Part shown: positions 1 to 8,733 of the stretch, piece by piece
How the letters are laid out: each line of letters begins with the position of its first letter
Position numbering within the stretch: the first letter of the stretch is position 1
Origin: Actinidia chinensis
Lineage: Eukaryota > Streptophyta > Magnoliopsida > Ericales > Actinidiaceae
Length of the DNA stretch: 13,246 nt
Direction: 5' to 3'
Assembly (NCBI GenBank): GCA_009663005.1
Contig: VIGQ01001976.1
Span: 1 to 13,246 of the forward strand
The notes under the pieces: model-generated
What the model was told of the DNA's origin: nothing
The model's database searches: none
Seen by the model: only the letters and a program-made list of their open reading frames with translations
Translations under genes and position numbers: made by a program

Positions 1-119
1 CAATTCACCGGATTTCTGCCCGACCCGCCGCTTTCACCACGAAGCAAGCGATTGGTCAGGACCCGCAGTCACGAGAGCCAGTCGCGGTCAACAAACACTT
101 CACCGCGCTCCCTCGTCAA

Positions 120-211
120 CCACACTCGACCTTAACTATCACTACCACACTTCCTCCACTTCTTACCTAGTGTACGCCTAGTGAAGCCTACACATCAAAT
201 CCTCGCCCACA
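120..211 (+). promoter_or_regulatory. Pyrimidine-rich leader before a probable start codon
   Basis: The stretch is made of C, T and A with very few G residues (runs such as cacttcctccacttctt), as is common in 5' untranslated leaders of highly expressed genes in filamentous ascomycetes. It ends in cccacaATGG at 212, a good eukaryotic start context with A at -3 and G at +4. That this is a leader is inferred from composition and position; no TATA box is evident. Confidence 0.4.
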
Positions 212-880
212 ATGGACAACATCCTCACTCTCGCCTTCGGGTCAAAATGCTCTTCTCTGCCCCTGTTTGGGCCTATCACTCTCCGGAGGCAAACCATCAC
301 TCGGAAACCCGCCGTTGTCATCACACTTCTCGCCTTCGTTCGGCGGGAATATCATGGGCGGCGCGCTGGCAGGCCTCGCTACGCTCTGGACTGCAGCGGT
401 TGCAAGGCATAATCGGAGGTCGTGGTCGGACGCGGCGATTGCGGCATTCAATATCTAGGGGTGTGGTAAGACATCTACCCAGCCTACGAATCTAACCTGG
501 GAGGGGGCGATGCATGAATTCGGCTGACGAGTACAGCCAGAAAGATGTGAGCTCAAGGGCGTACATGCAAGGATGTGTCACCTTTCGTCGCTCGATAGGG
601 TGGATGGAGGATACCTACAAGATGGTGGTGCGCGACATCATCTTGGCGGAGTGAAGCAGCTGAAGGGAGATTGGGTCTGTGCATATTTCGTGAGTCCTGG
701 CCGAGAGGGGATGCTGATGAGCCTGCTGCAGGATGGCCCAGGCGGACTAGCGCTCATGATGTTGACGGGATCGTGGTCTGCGTCGCGGCTGTGCGGGGTA
801 TCTGAGGATGAGGCGAGGCTACGGAGGCAGCGAGGGAATGTTTCGGATCTGGGTGTGTGTGCGGGGGCGGTGCTGTGATG
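212..880 (+). pseudogene. Unidentified broken gene start, Gly/Ser-rich N-terminus
   Basis: I do not recognise this gene. It begins at an ATG in strong context with MDNILTLAFGSK and then must change frame to continue as a Gly/Ser/Pro-rich stretch ending in GGNIMGGALAGLATL (about 330-400), which could be a short hydrophobic segment. A probable intron follows at 466-536. After it, two frames look protein-like: one holds VTFRRSIGWMEDTYKMV (about 577-630), the other GDWVCAYFVSPGREG (about 670-715). Both soon meet stops or lose sense. If it is one gene, it is split by several frameshifts like its neighbours downstream. The end coordinate is only where protein-like sense fades; a longer gene up to about 1270 cannot be excluded. 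Confidence 0.3.
466..536 (+). other. Candidate spliceosomal intron (71 nt)
   Basis: Donor GTAAGA at 466, branch-like CTAAC near 492 and GCTGAC near 523, and acceptor ACAG ending at 536 (a CCAG ending at 540 is an alternative). Length and signals fit short introns of filamentous fungi. No homologue was recognised to confirm that the flanking exons join. Confidence 0.4.
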
Positions 881-1599
881 GATATGGATACATACGGTTT
901 TCGAGGCGGTCGCGGAGTTATGTTTGATGCGCCTGGTACCACGCCAAGGACCGCATTTGCTTGGCAGGACACCAGTAGGCTGGTTACATGGCTTATGATC
1001 CAAATCATGACTGAATGTGGAGCTTTGAATTATCTTTTCATTCAAGCTGTGGATGTGCTTGGATCAGTGCAGTCGGACAACTCCCAAAGCCGAATGGCGT
1101 CAAGAGCAAGGTCGAAACATACCGACACCCGTAAATCCTCTCTCCACCTGACAAACACTCTGCAAAACCCACATACACCGTCAACTTTTTCTGCTGGATT
1201 AAGCCTGAGGCAAAAGACAAGACCAGGCACCCAGCAGCCGTTGCTTAAAGCGGGTCCCTTCCATCCAGACTAGACCCGCCCGAGCATAGGCCTACCAAAC
1301 GAATAGACTTTGACGCATTGCCTCTGCAAACCCGCCCGTCGCGACCAATCTCTTGCTGGGAAAAGGCGTGTGGTTGCAGCTATGAGAGCGAGCTTTATTG
1401 GCGACAAGCCTTTCGCCGTGAGCAAGGGGATTGCTGAACTTTGCGCTCTACGCGCCCCCATGAGTACCTGAATGCTGAGTACGGAAGTAATGGGTTTGTC
1501 TATAGAGGAGCTGTCGTCGCGCAGCGCTCGTGAAGGCCGGCCTGGATATCTCTAGATTTTTCGACTCCCCCGCCGTGAGGCAACTTGCAAGAGCTGGAA
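881..1599. other. Stretch without a recognisable gene
   Basis: No protein family is recognisable in any frame. A 138-codon open frame on the + strand (857-1273) shows low-complexity Ser/Thr/Arg content and no motif, so it is not called. The 3' part (about 1460-1600) should hold the promoter and N-terminal codons of the permease downstream, but no convincing in-frame ATG is left there. Confidence 0.4.
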
Positions 1600-3260
1600 A
1601 CCCCGCAAACCCTTGGCGACGCCCAGGGACGCGGAAAAAGGCGCGGACAAACTAGCCCGTGCCGCCTCGACCTCGAACGCTCCCGCGATGTGCTCGTCAA
1701 CGAGGACGCCTCCGTCGCTCGCTCAGCGCCCGCCAGTGCAGGATGATCGCCATCGGCGGGACCATCGGCACGGGGCTCTTCTTGGGCACGGGCAAGTCGC
1801 TCGAGACGCGGCGGCCCAGCCTCGCTGCTCATTGCTACAGCATCGTGGCGCGATCGTGTACAGCACGATGATGGCGCTGGGCGAGATGGCCGCGTCGTGC
1901 CCGTGGCGGGCCCTTCTGCACTTCGCGGGGCCGCTACGTGGACGATTGCGTTCGGGTTCGCGCTGACGTGGAACTAATGGTTAAACGACGCGGTCAGCAC
2001 GGCGGCGGATCTGGTGGCTCTGCGCTGCTGGTGCAGTTACTGGGGGACGGAGGTCCCGTGGTACGCCTGGGGATCTCGTCGTGGGTGCTGATCGGCTGGG
2101 AGCGACATTCATCAACGTGCGCGCGTTACGGCGAGCTGGAGTATCTGGCTCAGTCTGCTGAAGTGGTGGTACGATTATCATCTTCATCATCTGGAGCACG
2201 CGGTCACGCGGGTGCCAACAACGGACTACGGGCTACATCGGCGGCAAGTTCTGGACGATTGGGGATGCGCCCTTCGTCGGCGGGGATAGGGGGCTTTGCG
2301 TCTGTGTTCGTGAACCGCGGTTTGCGTACGGCGGACCACCGAGTCCATAGCCATCACGGCGGGCGAGACGACGGACCCGGCGCGCACGCTGCCCAAGGTG
2401 GTGCGAACGTCTTATGGCGCATCCTCGTTCTACATCCTCTCCGCGCTCATGCCGGCATAACATCCGTACCAATACCCGAAACTGTCCACGAAATCCCCCG
2501 CACGGAACCCCTTCACCATCGCCTTCAGATGGCCGGCTCAAGGCCGCGGTCTCGTCAACGCCGTCACCTGACCAGCGTCGTCTCCGCAGGTACAGACAAC
2601 CAAACAACAACAAAAAAATAAAAACAAGAGCGAGGAGAAACAAACAAAGAAAACACCCCCTCTAACACCCAAAGGCAAACCACGCCCTCTACGCCGGCCA
2701 CGCCCCTCTACATCCCTCGGGTCCACGGCCACGCGCCCGCCCTTCAACAAAGCTAACCCGAACCAAAATCCCCTGGGTCCCGGGCTCGCCACCTCCCTCG
2801 CCAGCATCGTCCTCTGCTCGCTCTCATTCGCCGGCTCCGGGCAAGTCTGGGACCTGGCTGCAGAAACATCGTCGGCTGTGTCGAACCAGCTCTCCGGGGT
2901 CTAATCGGACATCGCCTCGTTGCGGTCGCGTCGGGACTGAAAGCGCAGGGAAAGGGCACCTGCTCCATTCAAGAAACTGGAAACCTACCCCGCGGACAGG
3001 TTCGTGCATCGTGCTGAAGTGTTTATTATACTGTGCGGGGTGGACGGCGTTTATCCGCGGTTGGGGCGGTGGATTTGTGAGTTTTTATCTGGGCTGCCGG
3101 TGTTCTGGGGATGATATTGGTGTGGAAGGTGGTGAAGAAGACGAAGTTCCGACGGGCGAGGAGATTGGACATCGAGACGGCTGGATACCAAGGAGGATAT
3201 GGAGCGGTGGAGAAGGATTGGAAGGGCGTGGAAGCGGGTTGGGAAGTGGTTTTGTTTTGA
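1600..3260 (+). pseudogene. Amino-acid permease (YAT family), multiply frameshifted
   Basis: Plasma-membrane proton/amino-acid symporter of the APC superfamily, of the GAP1/HIP1 type with 12 expected membrane helices. The family signature of helix 1, MIAIGGTIGTGLFLGTGKSL, is intact at about 1743-1802. Further blocks follow in family order on the same strand but in changing frames: IVYSTMMALGEMAASCPV (about 1854-1905), VRAYGELEY (about 2118-2144), the stretch around IGGKFWTIGDAPFVGG (about 2238-2285), SIAITAGETTDPARTLPKVV (about 2345-2404), NPFTIAF (about 2504-2525), SFAGSGQVW (about 2824-2850) and VFWGMILVWKVVKKTKF (about 3098-3150). The span minus the intron gives about 525 codons, normal for the family. 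The start codon is not identifiable; the end is the TGA at 3258-3260. At least ten 1-nt shifts and stops separate the blocks, so no functional protein could be made as written. Substrate cannot be inferred. Confidence 0.93.
2590..2674 (+). other. Spliceosomal intron in the permease gene (85 nt)
   Basis: Donor GTACAG at 2590, A-rich body, branch site tCTAACac at about 2661-2667 and acceptor AAAG ending at 2674. It sits exactly where the permease sequence breaks off after VVSAG and resumes as NHALYAG, a contiguous motif in the family. On the 3' side one extra A (ggcaaaccac where the family expects ggcaaccac) adds a frameshift just after the acceptor. Confidence 0.8.
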
Positions 3261-3346
3261 GCGATGGGGTTGAGTTTAGGTACATGGGAGGGCAATGTTA
3301 TATACAAGCAACCCCTCCTACTTCCTTTTTCTTTGCAAATCCTTCT
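3261..3346. other. Convergent intergenic spacer
   Basis: Short spacer between the stop of the permease (+) and the stop of the hydroxyacid dehydrogenase (-). It holds a small A/T-rich patch (gttatatacaa at about 3297) and a T-rich run on the + strand (cttcctttttctttg, about 3321-3335), which could serve 3'-end formation for one or both genes. No inverted repeat terminator is visible, and none is expected in a eukaryote. Confidence 0.4.
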
Positions 3347-4349
3347 CTAGATGACGTTATTCGCTCTGCCCCCGCCAAGGATTTCCTCAAGTTCCAGCCA
3401 CCAGCTTCTCTGGGTCATCGGCCTGACGCCCGCGGAGGGGGGGCTCACAATGGTGTTTGCGTCTTCACAGCCGCCCGCCGGCGGGGTAGGGCTCTCTTTT
3501 TTTGTCTTTCCCCCTTTAGGACCTTTTTATGCTGGGCACAAACACATCGAGCGCGGCGCGCCAATGACGCCCTGCTCCGAGGGCATCCGCCAGCGCGTCT
3601 CATCGACGCTGTCCCGCGGCCGACATTACAGACCCATGCGTGGCTTGGGAGCAAAGCCCAAAACGTCAACCTGTTCAGCGCGTCTTTGTCTATCGGTCGC
3701 CGGGGCAGGATTCATTACCACACGTCCGTATGGGGCAGGATGGCCTTGAGGTCGTCTCGGCGTAGACCTCGACGCCCTAGCGCACGCCATTGGAGCGCGC
3801 GACGCCCTTGACCCTGGCGCCCAGCGCGGTCAGCCCGGCGACAGCGTCTTGGCGATGTTGCCGTACCCCCAGAGGACCAGCTGGCGTACTGCAGCGTGCG
3901 TGAAGGGAAGGCCCTTGGGCCTGTCGGGCTGGGCCCGCCCAGCTCGGCCGCCAACCGCCCCTGGCCTGGGCGTCGCGCATTCAGGTAGAACATGCGCGCG
4001 GAGTTGAGAAGCAGACCAGAGCGTGTCGGCGACGGGGTGGTCGTGCAGGCCCGAGCCCGTGGTGATTGTGATCTTGGACGGGTCGAAGCCCCGGGGGGCG
4101 GGGGGGTGTGGGGGTGGACAGGGGGAAAAAACGGGTTCGTTGGCCCTGGGCGAGGGACTGGATCCACTTTCAGGTTGTGAGGCGCTTGGCGGAGTCTGAG
4201 GGTGTCTGCGTGTGTTCCAGTGATGAGGACGGAGGCGTCCGTGTGCTCTCTGGGATCGGGGACTTGACGTGTAGGAGGACGAGTCGACGCCTGTAGCCCT
4301 CCCGCAGCGCCGGGTCGAAGGCGCGGAGGTGGGGTAGAGGGCTGGGCAT
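3347..4349 (-). pseudogene. D-isomer-specific 2-hydroxyacid dehydrogenase, multiply frameshifted
   Basis: NAD(P)-dependent oxidoreductase of the D-2-hydroxyacid dehydrogenase superfamily (phosphoglycerate dehydrogenase/glyoxylate reductase fold), reducing 2-oxoacids or oxidising D-2-hydroxyacids. Reading down the minus strand from the ATG at 4349: MPSPLPH at the start, LLHVKSPIPES (about 4240-4275), GFDPSKI and ITTGSGLHDHPVA around 4030-4095, then the Rossmann loop LVLWGYGNIAKTL (about 3843-3881), AGLTALGARVKGVARSNG (about 3785-3840), LLPSHAWVCNVGRGT (about 3610-3655, the family signature holding the conserved GRG), ANTIVSPPSAGV (about 3424-3460) and RANNVI before the TAG at 3347-3349. The span of about 334 codons matches the family. 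Frames change at least six times. The usual SPHxAG catalytic histidine reads Pro here. The exact substrate cannot be told. Confidence 0.9.
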
Positions 4350-4660
4350 TGTGGCGGTGGAGGAGGGGGGATGTAGTGTAGAAGGTTTGCGCGGGATGTG
4401 GGAAGATATCTGGCGCAGGCGGTGCATTGGGGAGGTTTTAATTGGGGGGAGAGGGGAGGGTTTATGGGGGAGGCGGATGGGGAGAGATGGCGTCAGTGCC
4501 GTGGTGGGGTTGTCGGCGTGTGAAGTCGTGGGGCGGTGGCCCGCGCCGAGGTGTGTCGGGCGGAGCATCTTTCCACGAAGGAAGAGTGATGGGGAAGCAA
4601 GCGCCGGGAAATGGACGCAACAGAACTGCTGGGGTGCGCAGTCGGAAGGAGTGTTGAAGG
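4350..4660 (-). promoter_or_regulatory. CT-rich upstream region of the hydroxyacid dehydrogenase
   Basis: On the minus strand this is strongly pyrimidine-rich, most clearly at 4439-4490 where the + strand is almost pure G/A (ggggggagaggggaggg). CT-rich blocks just upstream of the start codon are a common core-promoter or leader element in filamentous fungi. The region lies directly before the start at 4349. No TATA box was seen. Function is inferred from composition and place only. Confidence 0.4.
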
Positions 4661-4895
4661 AGAGGAGAAGCCTGAAGGATTGAGATGCCGCACACGTGGC
4701 TGTCAAGAACGAAAGCTGGAGTTGGTTTCGTAGGCAACCACCCAGATGGCGTGTACAGGTATGATGAGTGAACCACCACCATGTAAAAGAGCTCGAAGAC
4801 GTTGTGTAGGAATGGGGCTTTTGTTGCCGGTCTCCAGGGGAGTTATAATTTGCCTTAGTTTATCCCAATCCTAGATTAACCATAAATCTCCACAA
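4661..4895. other. A/T-richer intergenic spacer
   Basis: Lies between the 3' end of the paraoxonase-like gene and the promoter region of the dehydrogenase, both on the minus strand. It is visibly richer in A/T than its flanks, mainly at 4840-4890 (ttataatttgcc, ttaaccataaatc). On the minus strand this would be the 3' flank of the paraoxonase-like gene. No gene or repeat was recognised. Confidence 0.4.
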
Positions 4896-6053
4896 CTACG
4901 TCTCAAACACACAAAATCCCCCTTCATAAAGCCCACTCACCAATCCCCACGCCCTTACTGCTATCCCCACACTGTACTACTGCTGCCAACACTCCCTCCC
5001 CATGTCCTTGTACAGCTCACAAACACCACCTCCTCACTCCACTCAGCCGCCCAATGGGGGAGCCACACCTTGCCACGCCTCGCTCTCATCGCCAATGCAT
5101 GAGCCGCCCTCCCTGATGGACCTGCAATCAGCCCGGCGAAAAGGATGCCCTGCGAGTAGGGAGTTGCCATCACTTCGGGAGACAGATTGTCAACCGCCGC
5201 AGGCGTCGCAACCACTTCCTCAACCGAGGATGCGATGCTCGTCCTGCTCGAAGAGATAAACACCCGCTTTCGAACTCGACCCACGGCAATGGTGCTCTCG
5301 TCAGCGCCTCGATCCGTTCGCAAAGGGGACGCGCCGCAACCCACGCGGCTCGCGATGGGTGCTCGAGTGTCGACGTAGAAGACGGTGCCGCCGGCGCGCG
5401 GGCAGTTTCGATTTGCTGACCAGCGGGGGACGGCGGAGCGGACGGAAGTGGTGTTTGTCACGTACAGGTGGGCCGTTCCGAGCGACGTGGAGGAGTTGGG
5501 GCGTGCAGGAGGGGTGTTTGAAGTGCCGATAGCGTGTGGTGGAGGGGAGAGGTCGACGTTGAGGATGAGAGAGGTGCGAGGGGCGTTCCGCGCGTGGTTG
5601 CCACGTAGAGGGTCGAGGTCCAGGCGCGAAGGCGAGGCCGAGGGGGGCAGGTCTGGCGTCGCGATGGGGAGGGGCTTGAGGCGCGCGGAGTCTGTTAGGC
5701 CCGGGGTGGCGTAGTCGTAGATGTAGATGCCTGCTTTGTCGATGGCGGAGTTTTCGGGTTTGAGGTCCCCTGGGTCTGTTAGCGCCTGGTTGCGTTGTTT
5801 TTGAGAAGTTGGGGAACGCACCATCCACGGTATTCCAGCGGTCACGGCGGGTCGACAGCTCAGGAAAGCAATGCAGAGGGATCTCGATGATTACATCTTC
5901 GCAGTTGCGCCGTGGTTGCGGACTTTAGGTCATGCTTTAAATGTATTTAGTTTCTGGAATAGGATGGGTCGGTTTGCGAGATAGGAGCGAAAAGCATGAT
6001 AAGCGTCGTCGAGCCAGGGAGCGAGGAGAGCTGCGAGGAGCACTTGGACCTAT
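4896..6053 (-). pseudogene. Paraoxonase/arylesterase-like beta-propeller protein, frameshifted
   Basis: Calcium-dependent hydrolase of the serum paraoxonase/arylesterase-SMP-30 type, expected to cleave lactones or aryl esters; in fungi usually membrane-anchored or secreted. The N-terminal block VLLAALLAPWLDDAYHAFRS (about 5983-6042) looks like the single membrane anchor of these proteins. Then come NCEDVIIEI (about 5877-5905), RRDRWNTV (about 5828-5852), GIYIYDYATPGLTDSARLKP (about 5670-5730), AHLYVTN (about 5459-5480), GGTVFYVDTR (about 5360-5390), VPFANGS (about 5307-5327), VDNLS (about 5182-5196) and GLYEG close to the end. In PON1 calcium is held by E53/D54, N168, N224 and D269/N270; the ED in NCED, the N in FANG and the DN in VDNLS are present. 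Length (about 385 codons) fits. The start codon appears damaged (ATAGG where ATGG is expected, about 6051). At least eight frame changes occur. The stop is the TAG at 4896-4898. Confidence 0.87.
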
Positions 6054-6309
6054 GATTCGGTTAGCGGTGCGAATTGTACGATATGTTAGGTGAGACGTGC
6101 AATCGGACTTCAATCCCAGGCATCACGATCGTAGACTTGGGAATTCTGATTGCTGATACGGGGTTTATGTCTGCAGGAGAAGCTGACTTGACATGTTTTT
6201 GTGTGGCATATACTGGTTGGTGGGATGTTCAACCACAAGGTCTGATGGAGAACCATGCTCGGAGTGACTACTCCAGAGTTTACTCCACGAAAAACTTAGG
6301 GCGACCAAC
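6054..6309. other. Intergenic region upstream of the paraoxonase-like gene
   Basis: No homologous motif was recognised. A 79-codon + strand frame (6074-6313) has ordinary composition but no family resemblance and overlaps what should be the promoter of the minus-strand paraoxonase-like gene, so it is not called. A short inverted repeat, ggagtgactactcc at about 6260, is probably chance. Confidence 0.4.
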
Positions 6310-7171
6310 ATAAGTAAGATCCGGGGATAATTCGATCAAGGCCGCAAGGAATACCTGCCCGCTCGCCGTGAGGAAGTCAAAGTCAGCTCCCTCGTGCGCC
6401 TGGTTGACCGTCGGCTCGTACAGTCCACGATACCATCTTTTCGTCGCACTTCAGACAAGACGGAAGGCTGCGGCGGCGCACCCGCCGTAACGAGAAACAA
6501 TTCCTTTCTCGCCTGCAACCTCCTCCGCAATTGTCAATCGTCTACGTCTAGTCTCAAGATCCGCTGCCTCCACGACAAGTGATCTGGTCCCCGTCTGCAC
6601 AATACCCAGACACTCTCAGGTAATGCAGACTCAGGAGGACACGTGAAACACTATGTCCCACAGCTGTGCCGCCATTCTCCCGTCGCTGACCGCAGGCATG
6701 TCCACCACACCTGACGACTGAGTTTGCGTGGTCTGGGGATCAGCCCGGCTTCGTCATACCTGGGTACCCGAGCGGACCAAGCTCTGCAGCACCAGGACGG
6801 AAGAGGAGTAACGTCCAGATTCTGGCGAGGGGGTCTCGATGCGCTGCGCGAGGTCGGCGCGTTGCGGAAGACGACGTCCAAGGGGGGGGGGACCGGAGTG
6901 CGACAATAGGGCCGCGATCCTTCGAGGCGAGGCTTTCATACGCTGCACTGAGGGCGAGGTTGCCGTAGAGGAAGACGCAGGTTGGGACGATGGCGACAGT
7001 GGATTGGAGAGGGGTCGGGATAGACGATGAATAGGGAAAAGTTGGAATGGCGTAGCGTCGAGGAACCTCGCCCAGCGTATGCCCGCGGATTGTCATGGCT
7101 GAGGGAGAAGGGAGAGGACGCAAATGTGTGCAGTAGAGCCAACATGCCGCCTGCGTTGTGGAGTCGGTCAT
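6310..7171 (-). pseudogene. Unidentified broken gene on the minus strand
   Basis: Protein-like blocks can be followed along the minus strand in switching frames, but I do not recognise the family. They are NLALSAAYESLASKDRGPIV (about 6899-6961), a Ser/Val/Leu-rich block SGRYSSSVLVLQSL (about 6781-6822), VVDMPAVSDGRMAAQLWDIV (about 6650-6710), SLVVEAADLETRRRRLTIAE (about 6519-6580), RYGGCAAAAFRLV (about 6454-6490) and YEPTVNQAHEGADFDFLTA (about 6363-6420). The last part stays in one frame for about 85 codons with a single TGA between. Codon sense and the frame switching resemble the damaged genes next to it, so this is most likely a fifth broken gene of about 280 codons. A run of ten G at 6882-6891 marks one frame change. 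Boundaries are rough. Confidence 0.4.
6882..6891 (+). repeat. Homopolymer run of ten G
   Basis: Ten consecutive G on the + strand, lying where the protein-like reading of the minus-strand unidentified gene changes frame. Such runs are a common place for length errors, both in replication and in sequencing. Confidence 0.9.
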
Positions 7172-8733
7172 TATTTACTCCGTGGGCTTCAGGTCCACGA
7201 GAGGGGCGTGGTTCCTGCCTACTTTCGGCCGATTTATTTGAGAGTTAATGGGCCTTGAAGTCCGGATGTCGGTTATGATAGCCAAGAGATGTACTATACC
7301 GTTAGTACTGCCGCTATGTTGGAGCACGACGAGCGCATTGAGAAAGGACTCGGCGGGATAAGATGGTCAGGGCTGTTCTTTTGGCCGCTGCAACCGCGAA
7401 CTGCATTCGTCCAGTCCTCCTGCGATACGTAACCGCCGCAGCCGATACTGCGGCGCGCTCGCTCCCTCAAGGGCATGAGTCCGAGAAGCAGCAGTTAGGA
7501 CATCCATGGTACTAGCTGTACCCATTACACCAAATGTTCCGATCTATGTACGTAGTTTATGTGGTGAGCTGTTGGGGAGCGAGGCCTACTGTAGGTGCCG
7601 CTCCTCATTGATCTCAGCGATCTCTCAATATCGATCTGACCAGCTCGAATGAAGCCCATTGTTGCGGCAATCTGTGCAAGCACCGACTGCGTTCCCTTGG
7701 TACCTGCCTGTCGACATTGGTCCCGTGGATCAAGGTGTAGCACTTGGCTTGTTAGCATATATGCCTCCCATATAATTTTGGCGCTTGAACGGTCTTGTCC
7801 ACAACAAACCGCTGGAACGACTGTCAGTATTGCAGTACGACACAAAGATAACGTCAACTTAACCCCCTATCATATGCATTGCATCTTACAGTTGGGCGCG
7901 GATCATCTCTTCGGTGCCATGCTCATCAAGTCGCTAAACAGAAGATGCTGGGGGGCGCTGAGAGATTCTCTGCGACGGCTGGAATGGTGGGGATCGATTT
8001 GCCACCCTCAGCCAGCTGCAACGCCTCTTTTGGCCATCTTCGATGAGTTGGTGGAGTGTTGCCATGGCCTATCTTCAAGTCAGTTTGTGCTGGGTCTCTT
8101 CAAGAGCTGATGTACATGGGTTGACGCCCACGAAGGTGTTTAATGATGCCATTATAGGTCTCGACAGCTCTTCGCCATAGCCAGGGCTTTTGATGAATAC
8201 TTTGCGCAGGAAGCGGAGAAGTGCGTGTCGCATAGCCTGCGAGACCCGCTTCATCAAGCCTAGGTCGAAGTGATTGGCTGTGATAGGTTCGTAATCGTTA
8301 CTGTTCTCATCCTGGTGTAAGGAATGGTTCACGATTGTAACGAAGGACTCTCTATTCAGGAAACCCAACCATTTGAATGGACAGCATATAGTCAACACGT
8401 TGGTCGCCGTACCGTAGAATGGCGTGCTGAGATGTGGGGTAAGATGATGCCCGGGCGACCTCGGTGCACTCAACCCGTGGACCCTGTGCCTGCAGGTGCC
8501 TCACCCGCGAGAACGCGACGCTAGACCTCGTTATCGATTTGTTTGTTTTGGTGGTTTGTTGGGGCCCACTCGCCGCTTGTGTCCCCATGTCAGTCAGGCC
8601 TGTGCGACCTTGTTGGCTTGCACTCCTTGGTGTCATATCTTATGCCTTTTTTAATACACTGTATAGACTGGAGTTGAGCGCGGCGGCAGCGCTGCTACCC
8701 CTACCCTAAGATAGCTCTTCGTCTTGACGACTA
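7172..8733. other. 1.5-kb stretch without a recognisable gene
   Basis: The sequence is richer in A/T than the first 7 kb. The longest open frames are 153 codons on + (7649-8110) and 132 codons on - (8075-8473); neither shows a motif, signal peptide or family resemblance I can name. The minus frame holds FLRKVFIKSPGYGEEL and SRPIMASLNTFVGVNPC, which read like protein, so part of a minus-strand gene is possible. The last 100-150 bases up to 8733 should contain the promoter and leader of separase. No tRNA cloverleaf or repeat array was seen. Confidence 0.4.

Noticed and set aside
4961..5845. A 294-codon minus-strand open frame as an intact protein
   Set aside because: It is one frame of the paraoxonase-like gene; several family blocks (RRDRWNTV, FANG, GLYEG) lie in other frames, so the single frame is not the real product.
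6255..6275. Short inverted repeat ggagtgactactcc
   Set aside because: Arms of about five bases occur often by chance and nothing around it supports a function.
8075..8473. 132-codon minus-strand frame as a gene
   Set aside because: No motif or homologue recognised, and an open frame of this length is not rare by chance in 13 kb read in six frames. It is mentioned only as a possibility.
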